From the NCBI RefSeq assembly GCF_022965805.1, contig NW_027331276.1, positions 36,001-100,000 on the forward strand: a stretch of DNA of 64,000 nt. The letters are read 5' to 3'. Of the stretch, positions 36,677 to 49,476 are shown piece by piece. The stretch comes from Primulina eburnea. Taxonomy: Eukaryota > Streptophyta > Magnoliopsida > Lamiales > Gesneriaceae. Position numbers and translations under genes: made by a program. Each line of letters opens with the position of its first letter. Position 1 is the first letter of the stretch. Below the pieces are notes generated by a model. That model had not been told where the DNA came from. It was given only the letters and a program-made list of their open reading frames with translations, and searched no databases.

Positions 36677-38873
36677 TGAAAGGGATCGATATACGGTGTT
36701 CAAAATCGCAACGGAAGCACAAAAATGTTTTCAAAACATGAAAACCGAAATTTTGGTATAAAAATTTTTCAAAATTGAACACCATGTACTAGTTGTGCAA
36801 ACATATACAAAAAATCTCAACTTTCAAGCATAGGGTGTTGAGAAAATTACCTATCAATCACAAGGATTGATTTTATGGCTCCAACTAAGGTGTAAACACC
36901 TTAGCTCTTGAAGGTAGACAATCTACAAGCTCCTCCTCCAAATCCTTGAAACTTTCCTTCAAATTAGGCCCACCACCAACTAGGTAAATCCCCTCTTAAT
37001 TTGCACTAGAAAATTAAGAAGATTTTTCAAAGAGAAGACTTTTATTCTCCAACACTTGAAGAACAAAAGAGAGAAGAAAATTGAGAGAAAAAGAGACACA
37101 CAATTTCGGCCAAGGTGTGTGGAATGAGGAGGAGAGTTGAGTCTTGGGGTTGCAAAAAGTTAGATACAAAAGTTGTATGCCTTTGCAATTTTTTTAATCA
37201 AAAGTATTCAAGACTCTTCACCTCCCAAGCATGCAAACCCTAGCATGTCTCACATATATTATATGGTTTTTAACACATTAAAAACCATGGACTAAATTTT
37301 AATTATCTCAAACATATTTGAGATTAATTAAATACTACTTGAATTTATTCAAGTCCCACTAGTTAAATAATTATTTTAATTGAGCTCTACAAGACTCAAT
37401 ATTATTTAATTAATTCAACACTTGAATTAATTTTAATTATTTAGACTCTACTAGGTCTACTAGTGTTTAATTAATTCAACACTTGAATTAATCTAATTTA
37501 GTCCCCAATAATGTTTATGAAAATCACAATTTTCAACTACATTATTTACTTGGCCAAATTTTAATCTAGGAACACTTTCATAAATTAAAATTTATATTTC
37601 TCTCATAGAAGTCATACTTCTATTTTTCTTTACGCTTATAAACACATTTATAAGCCGTTCAACACATTGAACCATTTTCTCCTTTATAGAAGTCAAACTT
37701 CTAATTTTACTTACGCTTATAAACTCCTTTATAAGCCGTTCAACACATTGAACTATTTTCACTTCTCATCGGGATTTACAAAGCTAGTACTTGTGTGGCC
37801 CTCAATGGTTCATTGATACAACTAGCCGTGGGTTCACATCTCCATGTGATTCGGACTAAACATGTCCTTATTCGAGCATACCCCAATTGCTCCATTCTTA
37901 CTTATCAACTCCTTGATAGTAAGAACGTCAGAACTCAAGTCTGATAGTACCCAACCAATCACGTTAAACGCCTAGCAGCATCGCTTACGTGATTCCCTAG
38001 GTATCACATGATAGTGCCTGCAAGAACCATTCAATTATGGTTAGCGTACAGTACGGTCCCTTCAACTCATATATCCCGATCGATTCGACAACCATTGGTT
38101 TATCGAGAGTTGTCAATGAATCGATACTATGTGTCATGTCGTAGTTGCATCGATGGTGTAATCTATGAAACACCTTTCATAATTACAACCATACTCTGGC
38201 CAGAGATTTCGATCTACATACACATGATAACACATAGGATATCCATACCCGAAGGTAAGCGGTGAATCCCCGACTACAATGCATCGACTCCTATGTGTTT
38301 CGACAGAACACCCAACCTTGCCACCTGATGACCCCATGAGAGTCGGTAAACAAGTCAAAGTGTAATGCTAGCACATAGAGTCTCAATGTTGTCCCGGGTC
38401 ATAAGGACTAATTCTGTACAACCATAAACCAGGACTTTTCCACTCGATAAGTGAGAACCACTTGGAAAGTCCTTTTATGGAGGGTTGTTCAGTGCACTCT
38501 ACAAGGAGCACCTATCTGCATGTTCGGACATCACAATGTCCCCTACCAATGAAACATGGTACTCACATCGCAGATACTAGTCTCTAACTCGAGCGGCCTA
38601 TATCCTTCTTAGTGGCGGCTGAATCGACTAGGAACCGTTTAGAATATACAGTATTACAAATATGAGTTTCATGATACTCATCATATGAGCATCTCATATT
38701 CTTTCTACTATTTGTATATTCAAGGGCTTTATCTACGCAGCTAGCATGGGTATACAGATAAAGATTTGCCAAAATAATAATTTCAAATATTATTAAAATA
38801 AAGACTGCTTATACATAGAGTTTCATTGTGAACACTCGGCCAACACTTGGCTCGACGGGCACCTACTCTAACA
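36677..38873 (-). repeat. copia LTR A (3' LTR of X)
   Basis: 2197 bp, TGAAAGGGATCG...CTCTAACA on the plus strand. It is preceded by target bases gttcc (36672-36676) and followed by the complement of the polypurine tract at 38874-38890. Confidence 0.93.
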
Positions 38874-38887
38874 ATCTCCCACTTGCA

Positions 38888-41260
38888 CTAGAGCCAACTA
38901 CCCATATGCTTAAAACCCATTGATTCGCGATGCTTGTCGAATAATGGTCCAGGTAAAGGCTTAGCTAGTGAATCAACAACATAATCTGCGGAGCCGACTT
39001 TGTCAATAGACACTACTCTTCTTTCCACAATCTCTCCGAGGATGTGGTACCTTTTCAATACTTGTTTGGATTTCTGATGAGACCTAGGCTCCTTTGCTTG
39101 AGCTATAGCTCCCGTGTTGTCACACAACACCGGGATAGGAGCAATTCCATTAGGAATGACGTCCAACTCTTGGACGAAATTCCTTATCCAAACAGCCTCT
39201 CTTGCTGCATCTGATGCAGCAATGTATTCGGCCTCTGTGCTGGAATCCGTAATATTGTCTTGCTTGGAACTCTTCCAAGAGACAGCAGCACCGTTGAGCA
39301 TGAATACGAAACTAGAGGTTGACTTCGAGTTATCGATATCGCTTTGGAAGCTAGAGTCGGTATAGCCTTCCAATTTCAGTTCTTTACCCCCATAGACCAA
39401 GAACAACTTATTGGTCCTTCTCAACAACTTGAGGATGTCTTTCACAGCTTTCTAGTTGTGGAAGACCGGGGTTCGATTGATATCTTTTCACTACACATAG
39501 TGAAAACGCCACGTCAGGACGTGTAGATATCATCCCATACATGATGTTACCAATTGCCGAAGCATACGGAATGCGTGTCATCGTCACTATCTCTGCATCA
39601 GTCTCAGGAGACAGACTTGGATAGGGACACGCCATGACACATTGGTAGATGTCCTCTCAAGGACGCATCCATCGAGAACCGCTTCACGATGGTATCATGT
39701 ATGTGGACTGGGTGAGACCAAGCCATCTTTTCGATCTATCTCAATAGATCTGTATCCCAATACAAAAGATGCTTCACCCAAGTCCTTCATCGAGAACTTA
39801 CTCGCTAACCATATCTTTGTTGATTGCAACATTCCTACATCATTCCCAATGAGTAGAATGTTATCAACATATAACACCAGGAATGTCACAACACTCCCAC
39901 TGACCTTCTTATACACATAGGGTCCCTCATGATTCTTAGTAAATCAAACTATTTGATTGTACTGTCGAATCTGAGGTTCCAACTCCTAGATGCCTGCTTT
40001 AGATCATAAATAGATCTCTGAAGTTTGCATACCATATGCTCACTTCCGATAGATGTAAACCCTTCAGGTTAAGACATGTAAATAACTTTCTTAAAATCCC
40101 CATTTAAGAAAGTTTGTCTTGACATCCATCTGCCATATCTCATAGTCATACTATGCAGGTATGGCTAATAAAATCCTTATGGACTTGAACATTGCGATTG
40201 GGAAAAGGTTTCCTCAAAGTCAACTCCTTGTCTTTGAGTACATCCTTTTGCCACCAATCGCGTCTTGAAGGTCAACACCTTCCCATCCTCCCCAAGTCCC
40301 TGTGGGAACAGTTCCCACAGGTGGATCAACAAGATCCTACACTTGGTTCGAATGTATGGAATTCAACTCAGATTCCATTTCTTCAAGTCACTTGGATGAA
40401 TTGGCATCAGATAACGCTTTCTTGAAGGTCCATGGATCACATCCATGGTTAGGCTCATCATGGCCTTCTTCAAGAAGCTGACCATACCTCATAGGTGGTC
40501 TCGAGACTTTCTCTTATCTGCTAGGAGCTTGTATCTCCTCTCTTGGCTCATCGGGTGTGGGTTCTATAATTGTGGGTTTCTCTCGAACTCCTTCGAGTTC
40601 TATCATCTGCCTTTTTCTATCCAATAGAAAATCCCTTTCCAAAAAGGTTGCATTCCTAGAAACAAACACTTTTGTTTCTTGGGGATGTTAGAAATGATAT
40701 CCAACTTAATTCCTTGGATATCCCACAAAGTAACATAAAATGAATCAACAATCCAATTTATCTCCCACTTACCTGCTTCACATAAGCAGGGCTCCCCATA
40801 TTCTAAGATAAGAATATTTGGGAGGCTTACCCATCCATATCTCATATGGTGTCTGCCTTTGAATGGACATTTAATGGAATATCTTTTAATTTTAAGTTAT
40901 AGAGATCGTTTTCAAGTTCTCAAGTACCAATTAAACATTCATTCTTGTAAATGTTGCAAACACCTTTGCTAAATAAACAAGAATATCCATCTTTATTACA
41001 ATAGAAATGGAAATAATGTTTTTTCATCAAAAAGGTACAAACAAACATCTCTTAATTAACTTAAAACTATTGTTCAACAATAAGTAAACATCTCTTAAGG
41101 TCTTGGCAGCAACTCTTGCTCCATTGCCCATCCTCAAGAAGGTCACACCTTCCTTAAGCTTCCTACTTCTTCCCATCACCTGTAACCCATTACAGAGATG
41201 TGAGTCACAACCGGTATCTAATACCCAAGAAGTAGAGTTAATTAAAATGTTTACTTAAAT
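38888..41260 (-). pseudogene. copia X pol remnant, integrase core deleted
   Basis: RNase H is still open over 185 codons (38888-39445), ending in the usual GSWL. RT is frameshifted near 39450, 39640 and 39920. Its active site reads YVDN instead of YVDD (about 39850), removing a metal-binding Asp. At about 40851-40872 sequence coding for the end of integrase joins directly to the segment just before GAG-pre-integrase, so the D-D-E core is gone. In copia Y the two joined points share the bases tggacatt, which suggests microhomology deletion. No active pol is expected. Confidence 0.88.
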
Positions 41261-42121
41261 TTAGAACATACCGTTTCCAGAACACTTCTGGGCAAGATAT
41301 TCTTTGCAATTTCGCCTCCAATGTCCAGGCTTCTTGCAGTGATGACAAACATCACCAGTCTTGTCAGCCTTAACTGGTCTGGCTGCCACAACGGGATTCG
41401 GAGATTGCCTCAACAAGGGCTCGTTCTTCTCGGGACGTTGGAAAGAACGCTTCTTTCCATTCCCATGTGGATCAATCTTCGTACCAGATGAAGAACCCAC
41501 ATAAAGAACCGACTTCTCTTTCTTGATAGTGGACTCAAAGGTAACAAGCATGTTTACCAACTCCTCAAGGGTCGGTTCCATCTTGTTCATGTTGAAGTTC
41601 ACCACAAAAGGATCAAATGAGCTAGGCAGCGATAACAGCAACACGTCCGTGGTAAACTCCGAAGGCAAGATCAAATCCATGCCAACGAGCTTGTCCACGA
41701 GCCCGATCACCTTTAAGCCATGCTCATGGACCGAGGCCCCATCTCGCATGCGCAAAGTGATCAGCTCCTTGACGGTAGCATGCCTTAGAGGTCGTGTTTG
41801 CTCACCAAAGAGCTCTTTGAGATGCAAATGAATGTCAGCAGCACTCTTTGCACCCTCAAAACGCCTCTGAAGCTCATCGTTCATAGAAGTCAGCATATAA
41901 CACCTGGCTATCAAGTCATGGTCACACCATTCCTTGTAAGCCTGCAATTCCTCAGGATTGCAGTCAGTCGGAGCCTCAACAGGGGGCGACTGAGTTAGTG
42001 TATATGTTACCCTTTCCGAATTCAAGACGATTTTTAGGTTTCTTAGCCAAGTGAGGTAATTAGGTCCGGTTAACATGTGTTTGTCGAGTATTGCAGATAT
42101 CTGATTGCGAATCGAAGACAT
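41261..42121 (-). CDS. copia X Gag
   Basis: An open frame of 286 codons starting at MSSIRNQISAIL, aligned with the start of Y; an ATG two codons upstream (42127) also exists. It contains the copia Gag domain (GPNYLTWLRNLKIVLNSE, VKELITLRMRDG) and the zinc knuckle CHHCKKPGHWRRNC near residue 260. It ends after GNGMF at the first of two close stop codons (TAA ATT TAA). Y has TAT ATT GAA there and reads into protease. Gag is open while X pol is degraded, so X looks like a Gag-only derivative. Confidence 0.9.
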   Translation of the reverse strand: MSSIRNQISAILDKHMLTGPNYLTWLRNLKIVLNSERVTYTLTQSPPVEAPTDCNPEELQAYKEWCDHDLIARCYMLTSMNDELQRRFEGAKSAADIHLHLKELFGEQTRPLRHATVKELITLRMRDGASVHEHGLKVIGLVDKLVGMDLILPSEFTTDVLLLSLPSSFDPFVVNFNMNKMEPTLEELVNMLVTFESTIKKEKSVLYVGSSSGTKIDPHGNGKKRSFQRPEKNEPLLRQSPNPVVAARPVKADKTGDVCHHCKKPGHWRRNCKEYLAQKCSGNGMF

Positions 42122-43926
42122 TGTCAAAATTTGTACTGAAAAGTAAAACAGATAAATGTTGATGACTATTTAAAATATTTGGTAAGATATAAAGTATGGA
42201 CTTTAACTTTATAAATATTTACTCCCACTGTTTTGACATTTTTCACTACCCTCTAGTGAAAACGGGAAACTCCTTTCCTCAGTAGGTACGTAAGGTCCAA
42301 TTAGCGAATTATGATCCCGAATAATATCAGCCAATCACAATTCCTAAAAGGTAGTTTCCAATTGCATCACAATGCAACCCTTAACGTAAACTTTTGTCTC
42401 ACGTTTGATTAGGACCCAATAATATGACGTCGTTCATCTTCACATGTCAAGCCTTACCCATCGATGTTGAACCTTAATGGACGGTCGCCATGAGTTCCCT
42501 CAATAATATGAGCCGAAATCATGGGAGTTCCACGTAGTTCACATCACCATGTCAATGGATGTCACAGCTTTCCGGCACCCAGGGCCCCCCCAATAATATG
42601 AGCCGAGCCCCGAGTACGGGTAGCGTTCATCATGCACCCATTGTCGATGGAAGACAAGGAAATTATAAATAAATTTATAATTCCCCTTTTCGGGCTTGAT
42701 ATTAATTTTGAATCTTATTCAAAATGAGGGTTTTTAATTTTGAAAGGTCTCATCATTAATTTTATTTTAAAAGCTCGCCATGTTTGATCGTATGTTTGCC
42801 GGATTCATGCAACTTTGTTATTATAATAATAATAACGCACATACTCATTATTTATAACATATCATGCATATATCATAAATAGAAAACAATACAAGGATGA
42901 TCAATCGCCCCAAAACTAATGGCCCGTGTGAGCCAAACACGGGCCTAGGTCCAATCCTAGGGTAAATGCACGGGATGCAATGTAACTAAATTATTACATT
43001 AGCATCCAATATTACATGTCTTCGATCTTCATAATCACCAAGGCCACCATCTTCCAATCTTGATCTTCCCCTATTCTAATATTTACAAATAAATATCCAT
43101 GGCACATAGGGATACATCTCATGGGGTGGGAACGGGCCATAAACCAAGCCCACTTTAAAAATTGATAATTATTACAATCATACAACACAAATATCCTAGC
43201 ATACACCTAGCAAATTGGGCTTGGGCTTTTGATCATCCTTCATGCATAATATCACATATCATACACCATCAATTAATTATCACTATAATTAATTGATCCA
43301 ATATTATATATCTTGATCCAATCACTAACCGCCACGATTATAAACTAAATTAACAAAGTATACAAACACCTTTGTCTACTTTCCAATTAATTTATTTATA
43401 ACCGAATTTCTTATAAATCACAATTTACTATAAATAATTAAAGTCCAACTTCAATTATTTATTTTATGAGAAAGATTTGCAACTTTTGTAATTTTAAACT
43501 TAAGGGCCCAAAAACTTATTTTTCACCAAAAACATTTTGGCCCATTTAAAATTCACAAATATGTTGACCATCTAATGGCCCAACAACTCAAGGCCCATGA
43601 CACTTTGATATTCCAAAACACTTTTGGAAACCCTAGTCGTCATCGCCGTCGCCGGAGTTCCGTCGCCGGATTCCGGCCAACATGCAAAAAAATTTTTTTT
43701 TTTATTATTAAACTTTAGGGGCTGTTCGGGCAGCCCCTCGGGCTGCCCTTGCTGCCCGAAATGGGCAGCCCTCGGGCAGCCCGAGCTGCCCGAAACGGGC
43801 AGCAACATGCTGCCCGACATTCCCCACAAGAAGGCCTCGGTTTTGTTGCAAATTTTCATCTCAAACGGTTAGAAATCGCCCTCAATATAATATCTTGTAT
43901 ATGTTGCACAAAAACTAGTAACCTTA
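42122..43926 (-). other. copia X leader (PBS to gag)
   Basis: About 1.8 kb without a coding frame I support. It has a GC-rich palindrome cluster at 43728-43803. Repeats of caataatatga lie near 42416, 42501 and 42591, and an AT-rich ttattataataataataa stretch near 42817. The Y leader (57618-59403) matches it closely except in the palindrome region. Confidence 0.8.
43728..43803. other. GC-rich palindrome cluster in copia X leader
   Basis: GGGCAGCCC-ctc-GGGCTGCCC (43728-43748), GCTGCCC-gaaat-GGGCAGC (43751-43769), CTCGGGC/GCCCGAG (43771-43785) and GCTGCCC-gaaac-GGGCAGC (43785-43803). It lies 120-200 bases downstream of the PBS. Candidate RNA dimerisation or packaging structure, by analogy with retroviral leaders. 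Confidence 0.7.
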
Positions 43927-43939
43927 GCTCTTGATACCA
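43927..43939 (-). promoter_or_regulatory. copia X primer-binding site
   Basis: TGGTATCAAGAGC on the minus strand, one base insertion away from the usual tRNA-Met complement, two bases inside LTR B. Confidence 0.8.
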
Positions 43940-43941
43940 CT

Positions 43942-46058
43942 TGAAATGGATCGATATACGGTGTTCAAAATCGCAACGGAAGCACAAAAATGTTTTCAAA
44001 ACATGAAAACCGAAATTTTGGTATAAAAATTTTTCAAAATTGAACACCATGTACTAGTTGTGCAAACATATACAAAAAATCTCAACTTTCAAGCATAGGG
44101 TGTTGAGAAAATTACCTATCAATCACAAGGATTGATTTTATGGCTCCAACTAAGGTGTAAACACCTTAGCTCTTGAAGGTAGACAATCTACAAGCTCCTC
44201 CTCCAAATCCTTGAAACTTTCCTTCAAATTAGGCCCACCACCAACTAGGTAAATCCCCTCTTAATTTGCACTAGAAAATTAAGAAGATTTTTCAAAGAGA
44301 TGACTTTTATTCTCCAACACTTGAAGAACAAAAGAGAGAAGAAAATTGAGAGAAAAAGAGACACACAATTTCGGCCAAGGTGTGTGGAATGAGGAGGAGA
44401 GTTGAGTCTTGGGGTTGCAAAAAGTTAGATACAAAAGTTGTATGCCTTTGCAATTTTTTTAATCAAAAGTATTCAAGACTCTTCACCTCCCAAGCATGCA
44501 AACCCTAGCATGTCTCACATATATTATATGGTTTTTAACACATTAAAAACCATGGACTAAATTTTAATTATCTCAAACATATTTGAGATTAATTAAATAC
44601 TACTTGAATTTATTCAAGTCCCACTAGTTAAATAATTATTTTAATTGAGCTCTACAAGACTCAATATTATTTAATTAATTCAACACTTGAATTAATTTTA
44701 ATTATTTAGACTCTACTAGGTCCACTAGTGTTTAATTAATTCAACATTTGAATTAATTTAATTTAGTCCCCAATAATGTTTATGAAAATCACAATTTTCA
44801 ACTACATTATTTACTTGGCCAAATTTTAATCTTAGGAACACTTCCATAAATTAAAATTTATATTTCTCTCTTAGAAGTCATACTTCTATTTTTCTTTACG
44901 CTTATAAACACATTTATAAGTCGTTCAACACATTGAACTATTTTACTTCTCTTCGGGATTTACAAAGCAAGTACTTGTGTGGCCCTCAATGGTTCATTGA
45001 TACAACTAGCCGTGGGTTCACATCTCAATGTGATTCGGACTAAACATGTCCTTATTCGAGCATACCCCAATTGCTCCATTCTTACTTATCAACTCCTTGA
45101 TAGTAAGAACGTCAGAACTCAAGTCTGATAGTACCCAACCAATCACGTTAAACGCCTAGCAGCATCGCTTACGTGATTCCCTAGGTATCACATGATAGTG
45201 CCTGCAAGAACCATTCAATTATGGTTAGCGTACAGTACGGTCCCTTCAACTCATATATCCCGACCGATTCGACAACTATTGGTCTATCGAGAGTTGTCAA
45301 TGAATCGATACTATGTGTCATGTTGTGGTTGCATCGATGGTGTAATCTATGAAACCCCTTTCATAATTACCACCATACTCTGATCAGAGATTTCAACCCA
45401 CATATACATGAAAAACACATAGGATATCCATACCCGTAGGTAAGCGGTGAATCCCCGACTACAATGCATCGACTCCTATATGTTTCGCCGTAACACCCAA
45501 CCTTGCCACCTAATGACCCCATAAGAGTCGGTAAACAAGTCAAAGTGAAACGCTAGCACATAGAGTCTCAATGTTGTCCCGGGTCATAAGGACTAATTCT
45601 GTACAACCATAAACCAGGACTTTTCCACTCGATAAGTGAGAACCACTTGGAAAGTCCTTTTATGGAGGGTTGTTCAGTGCACTCTACAAGGAGCACCTAT
45701 CTGCATGCTCGGACATCACAATGTCCCCTACCAATGAAACATGGTACTCACATCGCAGATACTAGTCTCTAACTCGAGCGGCCTTTATCCTTCTTAGTGG
45801 CGGCTGAATCGACTAGGAACGGTTTAGAATATACAGTATTCCAAATATGAGTTTCATGATACTCATCATATGAGCATCTCATATTCTTTCTACTATTTGT
45901 ATATTCAAGGACTTTATCTATGCAACAAGCATGGGTATCAAGATAAAGATGCGCCAAATTAATAAATTGAAATATTATTAAAATAAAGATCGTTTATACA
46001 AAGAGTTTCATTGTGAACAGTCGGCCAACACTTGGCTCGACGTGCACCTACTCTAACA
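43942..46058 (-). repeat. copia LTR B (recombinant, shared by X and Y)
   Basis: 2117 bp. It serves as 5' LTR of X and 3' LTR of Y. From 43942 to about 44701 it matches LTR A (about two differences); from 44723 to 46058 it matches LTR C (about two differences), while A and C differ strongly in their outer parts. The switch lies between 44702 and 44722. Confidence 0.93.
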
Positions 46059-46072
46059 ATCTCCCACTTGCA

Positions 46073-48002
46073 CTAGAGCCAACTACCTATATACTTTAGA
46101 CCCATTGATTCGCGATGCTTCTCGAACGATGGTCCTGGTAAAGGCTTAGTTAGTGGATCAGCAACATTATCTGCGGAGCCGACTTTGTCAATCACGACAT
46201 CTCCTCTTTCCACGATCTCTCTGAGGATGTGGTACTTTCTCAATACGTGTTTGGACTTCTGATGAGACCTTGGCTCCTTCGCCTGAGCTATGGCTCCCGT
46301 GTTGTCGCACATCACCGGGATAGGAGCAACTCCATTTGGAATGACGCCCAACTCTTGGACGAAATTCCTAATCCAAACAGCCTCCTTTGCTGCAGCCGAT
46401 GCAGCAATGTATTCTGCCTCAGTGGTGGAATCCGCAGTACTGTCTTGCTTGGAACTCTTCCAAGAGACAGCACCACCATTGAGCATGAATATGAATCCGG
46501 AGGTTGACTTCGAGTCATCAATATCGCTTTAGAAGCTAGAGTCGGTATAGCCTTCCAATTTTAGTTCTCCACCCCCATAGACCAAAAACAACTTATTGGT
46601 CCTTCTCAAATACTTGAGGATGTCTTTCACAGCTTTCCAGTGTGGAAGACCAGGGTTGGATTGATATCTACTCACTACACTTAGTGCAAATGCCACGTCA
46701 GGACGTGTAGATATCATCCCATACATGATACTACCAATAGCCGAAGCATACGGAATTCGTGTCATCGCCTCTATCTCTGCATCAGTCTTGGGAGACATAG
46801 ACTTGGATAGGGACACGCCATGACACATTGGTAGATGTCCTCTCTTGGACTCATCCATCGAGAACCGCTTCACGATGGTATCAATGTATGTGGACTGGGT
46901 GAGACCAAGCAATCTTCTTGATCTATCTCGATAGATCTGTATTCCCAATACAAAAGATGCTTCACCCAAGTCCTGCATTGAGAACTTACTTGCTAACCAT
47001 ATCTTTGTTGATTGCAACATTCCTACATCATTCCCAATGAGTAGAATGTCATCAACATAAAGAACAAGGAATGTCACAGCACTCCCACTGACCTTCTTAT
47101 ACACACAGGGTTCCTCAGGATTCTTAGTAAAACCAAACTCTTTGATTGTACTATCGAATCTGAGGTTCCAGCTCCTCGATGCCTGCTTAAGACCATAAAT
47201 AGATCTTTGAAGTTTGCATACCATATGCTCACTTCCGATGGATGTAAACCCTTCAGGTTGAGACATATAAATTTCTTCCTTAATATCCCCATTAAGGAAG
47301 GCTGTCTTCACATCCATCTGCCATATCTCATAGTCAAACCATGCAGCTATGGCTAGCAATATCCTAATGGACTTGAACATCGCAACTGGAGAAAAGGTTT
47401 CCTCATAGTCAACACCTTGTCTTTGAGTATACCCTTTTGCTACCAATCGCGCCTTGAAGGTCAATACCTTCCCATCCGCCCCAAGTTTCCTCTTGTAAAT
47501 CCATTTACACCCTATGGGAACAGTTCCCTCAGGTGGATCCACAAGATTCCACACTTGGTTCGAATGCATGGAATTCATCTCAGATTCCATTGCTTCAAGC
47601 CATTTGGATGAATCGGCATCAGATAACGCTTCCTTGAAGGTCCTTGGATCACATCCAAGATTAGGCTCATCATGGCCCTCTTCAAGAAGCAGACCATACC
47701 TCACAGGTGGTCTCGAGACTCTCTCGGTTCTTCTAGGAGCTTGTATCTCCTCACTTGGCTTCTCGGGTGTGGGTTCTACAACTGTGGGTGTCTCTCGAAC
47801 CTCTTCGAGTTCTATCATCTCGCCTTTTCTATCCAATAGAAATTCCTTTTCCAAAAAGGTTGCGTTCCTAGAAACAAACACCTTTGTTTCTTGGGGATGA
47901 TAGAAGTAATATCCAATTGAATTCTTTGGATATCCCACAAAGTAGCATAAAATGGATCGACTATCCAATTTATCTCCCACTGTCTGCTTCACATAAGCAG
48001 GA
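46073..48002 (-). pseudogene. copia Y RT and RNase H, one nonsense codon
   Basis: Continues the Y polyprotein after G5, in frame from the end of integrase (QTVGDKLDSRSILCYFVG). RT has WKW-type K/RLVAKGYTQ, QMDVKTAFLNGD and the YVDDILLIGND active site (about 47045-47075). RNase H begins near 46590 with EGYTDSSF. At 46529-46531 a TAA replaces the CAA (Gln) present in copia X; the same frame stays open from there to the stop at 46073, ending GSWL. One C-to-T change therefore separates this from an open RNase H. RT copies RNA to DNA and RNase H removes the RNA strand. Confidence 0.9.
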
Positions 48003-49476
48003 TGTAGTGACCCGTTCCAGAATCACCTACTAATTGAAAACTAAGCATGCAATTAACTTAATAATTACTAATCAGAGATAAAAGCGGAAACAACTAACAA
48101 ATGATAGTTATACAACCCAAACGAACTCTAGAACAACTCAAAATAAGGTAAAGAATATCTGGTACAACCATGTCGAATCAAATGATACCGAAACTAAACC
48201 AACCGGCTACTCAACGTCCTCCTCCTGCTCCTCCGGAACCATCCAACCTGAGACCTGCCCCGAGGGAATGGGGTGTCCAAGATAAACAAAACCGAGGACG
48301 TGAGCGATAAGAACGCCCAGTACAAAAGTATGAGTATACAGACCTATATGAAATGCACATGCTATGATCATGATACCGGGGTAGTCAAGAAACAGGAGTC
48401 ACAAAAGGATCTCAACAATGCTCAGTCTAGAGGCGCCAAGTGGATAGTGCCGCGCGGTCCAACCTCTGGGTCACTGCATCCACTACAAGACAGACGTGGA
48501 CCTAAAATGTCCCGGACCACCGAAGCCCTCCCGACCCGTCGGCCACTGTGTACTCTCGGTGTCCATGCGTCCACAAGACAGGGCTGAGCGGCCCCAAGAT
48601 ATAGCTTATCTCGAAAGAGATACAGCTCAACAGCAAAGGCTATCTCGAAGGAGATACGGCTCAACATGAAATGCAATATGCATCATAACTCGTGACATAA
48701 TAGCATGCATCAAATGACATATATCAATGCACCACATAATCATGCAACACATATATGAATGTATACTCAACCAGGATATCTCGGATAGTACTTTCGTACC
48801 TCTATCACAGCAATCCTAATCCACTGGAACAACCAGACAACAGGTCTAATCCAAGCCTATTCATCAAGTGAAAACCATCACTAAACTTATCTACCAGACT
48901 TAACTAGATAATCCTGAGATAAATACTGATAAAATTCCAAACCTTCGTCCGTCGCTAGCCCGCTGATGCCGCTAGCTCCCAACTAGAGCACAGCTCTGCT
49001 ACAAGACCAGCAGCTCCCCGCTAGTGCCCAAATCTCGGAACACGACTAGAACCTGTCAGAAACGACTGAAATGCTATGGAACTCTCTGAATTGGCGAGTC
49101 AAAATGAGGAAATCCGACCACTATTTATAGGCCATGTTCGGATCCTCCGAACACCACTTCGGAACGTCCGAACGCTACGTGTCCACTGGCTCTTGACAGC
49201 TCATGATCGGATCCTCCGATCATACACTTCGGACCGTCCGAACATGCACGTGTCCAGCTGCTCTTGACACCTCATGATCGGATCCTCCGATCATACACTT
49301 CGGAACGTCCGAACTCCCACGTGTCGATCAACTCTTGACACCTAATGATCGGATCCACCGAACTCACTTCGGACCTTCCGAACTCTTCGGTGCTTCCGAA
49401 CCATCTTCGGACCTTCCGATCATGATTAATCACCATTAATCCGTTAATTACCCAATTCGGCATTCGGGCTACTACA
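48003..49476 (-). repeat. G5 3' LTR
   Basis: 1474 bp, TGTAGTGACCCG...GGGCTACTACA on the plus strand. The U3 array spans about 49136-49424, with TATAAATA at 49122-49129. Confidence 0.97.

Larger units (their letters stand above)
38874..43941 (-). mobile_element. copia X internal region
   Basis: On the minus strand: PBS (43927-43939), a ~1.8 kb leader (42122-43926) with GC-rich palindromes, gag (41261-42121), a degraded pol without integrase core, and the polypurine tract. It shares the gag-terminal stop pair and the integrase deletion with copia Z. Confidence 0.9.

Noticed and set aside
38888..39445. stand-alone host RNase H gene
   Set aside because: It ends next to the polypurine tract of copia X and is the terminal domain of its pol.
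47514..47900. 128-codon plus-strand open frame
   Set aside because: Antisense to the copia Y RT/integrase end, with no independent support.
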